The notes under the pieces are model-generated. The model did no database searches and was not told where the DNA came from. It saw nothing but the letters and a program-made list of their open reading frames with translations. Below, piece by piece: positions 61,743-64,000 of a stretch of 64,000 nucleotides of DNA. Position 1 is the first letter of the stretch, and each line of letters begins with the position of its first letter. Location: contig CAYTGI010000004.1 in the NCBI GenBank assembly GCA_964437465.1, positions 21,613-85,612 of the forward strand, in the 5' to 3' direction. The position numbers and the translations under genes were made by a program. Origin of the DNA: JAGQLF01 sp964437465. Lineage in GTDB: Bacteria; Patescibacteriota; Dojkabacteria; J137.

Positions 61743-61793
61743 AATACCTATATAAGTTACGGATTATATCTTGATTCTATATTTCCGTCAACA

Positions 61794-62957
61794 TCATCTC
61801 TTACTTATTAAAAACAACTCACTCTCAGCTCTTGTAATTCCTGTATAAAGCCACTTTCTCCAAGTATCATCATCCATGTGTGATGATCTTTCTTCAAACA
61901 ATACTACTCTATTTGCTTGACTACCTTGAGCTTTATGAACAGTCATAGCGTATCCGAAATCAAAAAGATCTCTTCTTCCAATTTCAGATCTTGAGTTAGA
62001 ATAATTTAGGCTTTCTTTATTACCAAATTGAGGAGCAAAAACTGAACCTTTATACTTAAGACCGTCATCCATTTCTGCTTGGATAAAATAACTATCTTCG
62101 TCATCTTCTTCTATAGAAGTAATATTTCCGAGCATCCCATTGTAAATTTGTTTTTCGTGATTATTTCTAAGACAAATTATCCGTTCACCAATTTGAGGTC
62201 GTTCTTCAAAATATTCATGATTAGTTCTCATATACTTATTTAGCTTCACTCTAGTTGAGTTAAACCCTGAAAGAATCATGGAATTATTTTTTGATGTTTC
62301 TAAAATATCAACAATTCTGGAGTTCGCATCATCACTAGTTCTATCAATTTTTTCTATATTAACTCCAAATTTACCAATTTCAATATTACCTTCTTTTCTT
62401 GCTAGTTCTGAAAGTTGAATTATTGGATTATCTTTAGCTTGTCTATGTATCTCTTCAAGTTTCAGTTGAGGTTTTTCCATCAAATTAAAATTACCTTTAA
62501 TCGGAGGAAGCTGACCGTGATCTCCGACTGCAATAATTGGTATTTTATAAGATAAAAGATCATTCCAAATATCTGAATCAATCATTGAAGCTTCATCAAC
62601 AATAATTAAATCAGCTTTAACTTCTTTCTTTCTTTCCCAGCCAATTATCTCGTCTTTATCATTTGTAAGTGGTGCATAAACAAGTGAGTGAATAGTACTT
62701 ACTGTATCTGAGGGTTTTTTGGATTTACTCTCTTTTAATTTAGTTTCTAAAACTCTTGAAGCTTTCCCGGTATAGGAACAGAATGCTACAGAATAATTGG
62801 AGTTTATTTCGTCCAGTTTTTTTCTAAAGATAGAAATTAATGTTGTCTTACCAGTGCCTGCATATCCTCCCAAAGTTATGAATTGACTATTTGGTTTTTT
62901 GAACCATTCAACAAGAGTATCAACTATACTCTTCTGTTCGTTTGTTAGTTTAATCAT
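61794..62957 (-). CDS. Dda/RecD2-like superfamily 1 DNA helicase
   Basis: 387 aa. Motif I GGYAGTGKTTLIS (29-41), motif Ia YTGKASRVLETKL, motif II VDEASMIDSD, motif III VGDHGQLPPI, motif V AMTVHKAQGSQANRVV, motif VI YTGITRAESELFL. It lacks the N-terminal OB/SH3 extensions of full RecD2, so it is closer to phage T4 Dda in size. It unwinds DNA 5' to 3'. Its start shares a base with the alkyltransferase stop. Confidence 0.92.
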   Translation of the reverse strand: MIKLTNEQKSIVDTLVEWFKKPNSQFITLGGYAGTGKTTLISIFRKKLDEINSNYSVAFCSYTGKASRVLETKLKESKSKKPSDTVSTIHSLVYAPLTNDKDEIIGWERKKEVKADLIIVDEASMIDSDIWNDLLSYKIPIIAVGDHGQLPPIKGNFNLMEKPQLKLEEIHRQAKDNPIIQLSELARKEGNIEIGKFGVNIEKIDRTSDDANSRIVDILETSKNNSMILSGFNSTRVKLNKYMRTNHEYFEERPQIGERIICLRNNHEKQIYNGMLGNITSIEEDDEDSYFIQAEMDDGLKYKGSVFAPQFGNKESLNYSNSRSEIGRRDLFDFGYAMTVHKAQGSQANRVVLFEERSSHMDDDTWRKWLYTGITRAESELFLISKR

Positions 62958-63244
62958 TAAAGTTGAAATTTTTCTAGATCAATTTTATCACCATTGAAAA
63001 TAATCCCTTCTTGTTCCAGCATTTCTTTTTGTTTTCCAGGTCCACCAAAAGCATATCCTGAAGCAATTGTCCCATCAGACCGTACTACTCTATGGCAAGG
63101 GTAGATCTCAGGAGCCTCATTATGATGAAGTATCTTCCCAACGAGTCTAGGTGAATTTAATCCAGTATTTATTGCAACTTGTTTATATGTAGTCACCTTT
63201 CCTTTTGGAACTTTTGCTACATATTTTAAAACTTTTTCTTTCAT
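62957..63244 (-). CDS. Methylated-DNA alkyltransferase, C-terminal domain type
   Basis: 95 aa. Winged-helix DNA-binding core VPKGKVTTYKQVA and active site IYPCHRVVRSDG with Cys50, so it is an active-site-bearing alkyltransferase rather than a Trp-type ATL. Only the core domain is present; the N-terminal Ada/Ogt domain is missing, as in several minimal forms. It would repair O6-alkylguanine. It is coupled to the helicase. Confidence 0.92.
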   Translation of the reverse strand: MKEKVLKYVAKVPKGKVTTYKQVAINTGLNSPRLVGKILHHNEAPEIYPCHRVVRSDGTIASGYAFGGPGKQKEMLEQEGIIFNGDKIDLEKFQL

Positions 63245-63667
63245 TTAGATTAAGGATTTAACTGCTGATTTTAAGTAATTAATATTTTTATCAATAGTTT
63301 TTTTTGGGATCGAAATTCCAACTTCATGTACTATTTTATTTCTCAGTTTATGGGCTTCCCAGATATTATTATACATTGGCTTGTTAAATTTATTTTGTGC
63401 ATTTTTTAGTCTCTGCCCCATGTACTCACCTCTTATGCCTACATTTTTCATTGTAAAGTCTAATAATTTATCCGCTTTCATTAATGCTTGTTCACTTGAT
63501 TCATTTGACCCATTATTTTGAAGTTTAACAATAGTTGATAGTTCTTTATTTACTTTATTCTTCCACTCCTCATTCTTACCTTTTGAAAGCAAACTTAAAA
63601 GTAAGTAACTAACAAAAAGCAATAGAGTAACAGCGATTAGGATTATCGCTTCAATGGGTAGATTCAT
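63245..63667 (-). CDS. Membrane-anchored protein with HEPN-like motif
   Basis: 140 aa. N-terminal helix (about 8-28) and a helical soluble domain. IWEAHKLRNKIVHEVG contains R109-x4-H114, the RX4-6H signature of HEPN RNases and of DUF4145-type helical proteins. No MNT nucleotidyltransferase partner is adjacent. HEPN assignment is weak because only the motif and helicity support it. It lies 5 bp from the rhodanese gene. Confidence 0.6.
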   Translation of the reverse strand: MNLPIEAIILIAVTLLLFVSYLLLSLLSKGKNEEWKNKVNKELSTIVKLQNNGSNESSEQALMKADKLLDFTMKNVGIRGEYMGQRLKNAQNKFNKPMYNNIWEAHKLRNKIVHEVGISIPKKTIDKNINYLKSAVKSLI

Positions 63668-63672
63668 TTATA

Positions 63673-64000
63673 TTAAAGAGATGGCTGAACAGGTAAATTA
63701 GATGATTTCCAAGCATTAATCCCTCCATCAAGACCAACAGCACTTTTGAATCCTAGGCTATTCATTATCTCAAGAGCCTGACTACTTCTGTTATTGTTTT
63801 GTGAGTAGACAAAATATGTTCTATCTTTTGGGAAACCTGAGATATTTTCTCGAAAATTATCTATTTCAATATTAATAGCACCATCAATATGCCCTCCATT
63901 AAACTCTTCCTTAGATCTTACATCAACCATTATTGTTCCTTTTACCTCAGACTTTTCTCGAAATTCATCTACTGATAATTGAGTAAAGTTTTCTACATCT
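63673..64000 (-). CDS. Rhodanese-like domain, 5' part beyond window, active Cys missing
   Basis: At least 109 residues; the frame continues past the right edge, so the ATG at 63930 is internal. Rhodanese signatures VDVRSKEEFNGGHIDGAINI and LDGGINAWKSSNLPV are clear. The active-site loop, normally C-x4-RS, reads YSQNNNRS with Ser at the Cys position, so it is probably a non-catalytic or regulatory rhodanese fold. Confidence 0.85.
   Translation of the reverse strand, partial: DVENFTQLSVDEFREKSEVKGTIMVDVRSKEEFNGGHIDGAINIEIDNFRENISGFPKDRTYFVYSQNNNRSSQALEIMNSLGFKSAVGLDGGINAWKSSNLPVQPSL

Overview
This 64-kb window looks like a chromosome fragment from a low-GC ultra-small bacterium of the Candidate Phyla Radiation (Patescibacteria). 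Dojkabacteria/WS6-like is my best guess, but no rRNA is present to test it. The grounds are: G+C of roughly one third by eye; short, tightly packed genes with TAATG overlaps; almost no recognisable Shine-Dalgarno sequences; a CPR-style type IV pilus locus; many short lineage-specific membrane proteins; and two 10-N scaffold gaps typical of a metagenome assembly. UAA, UAG and UGA all act as ordinary stops.

Layout. 1-5078 (minus) is most of a giant secreted repeat protein that runs off the left edge. 5.2-11.2 kb (plus) is a compact operon: two membrane proteins, YebC, RuvC, RuvA, RuvB and another membrane protein. 11.2-13.1 kb holds a decayed GNAT gene and a winged-helix Nudix gene. 13.1-19.1 kb (minus) holds gyrA, gyrB, a membrane protein and a polymerase III delta'-like subunit. 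19.2-31.5 kb (plus) is a full type IV pilus locus: pilB, pilT, pilC, three pilins, the prepilin peptidase, five more pilin-like genes, pilM, pilN and pilO. 31.5-37.2 kb (minus) is a housekeeping run: rpsP, rnc, nusB, L32, rsmD, a SpoU methylase, uppP, recG and a 41-aa membrane peptide. 37.2-40.2 kb is an accessory patch (DUF1801, tRNA-Ser, HELFH protein, UDG family, AraC family, VOC) in which several genes are broken. 40.2-43.3 kb is a class A PBP. 43.4-46.2 kb (minus) is the classical thrS-infC-rpmI-rplT order, but the ThrRS homologue has lost its catalytic core. Then come tRNA-Val(GAC), clpP, a DUF192 protein, mutL, a gene-free stretch with DnaA-box-like sites, murB, an HD protein, an aldehyde dehydrogenase and a MurA homologue. 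54.9-58.3 kb has an MFS permease, tRNA-Phe, a winged-helix protein, an SDR, and a GIY-YIG gene between two fragments of the neighbouring tRNA-Val. The right end has a fasciclin surface protein, a cyclophilin, an interrupted hypothetical gene, a Dda/RecD-like helicase, an alkyltransferase, a HEPN-like protein and a partial rhodanese.

How the genes fit together. The dominant themes are cell surface (pili, giant repeat protein, fasciclin protein, PBP, MurA, MurB, UppP), DNA repair (RuvABC, RecG, MutL, gyrase, alkyltransferase, helicase) and basic translation. The observations most worth following are: (i) a GIY-YIG gene bracketed by tRNA-Val 3' fragments that carry an insertion in the anticodon loop, with related tRNA 5' fragments and palindromes next to two other tRNAs; (ii) three genes interrupted only by in-frame UAA codons, with intact coding on both sides; (iii) a ThrRS homologue with an intact editing site and a degenerate synthetase core; and (iv) tandem operators resembling the cyanobacterial LexA box over a probably leaderless ruvA promoter.
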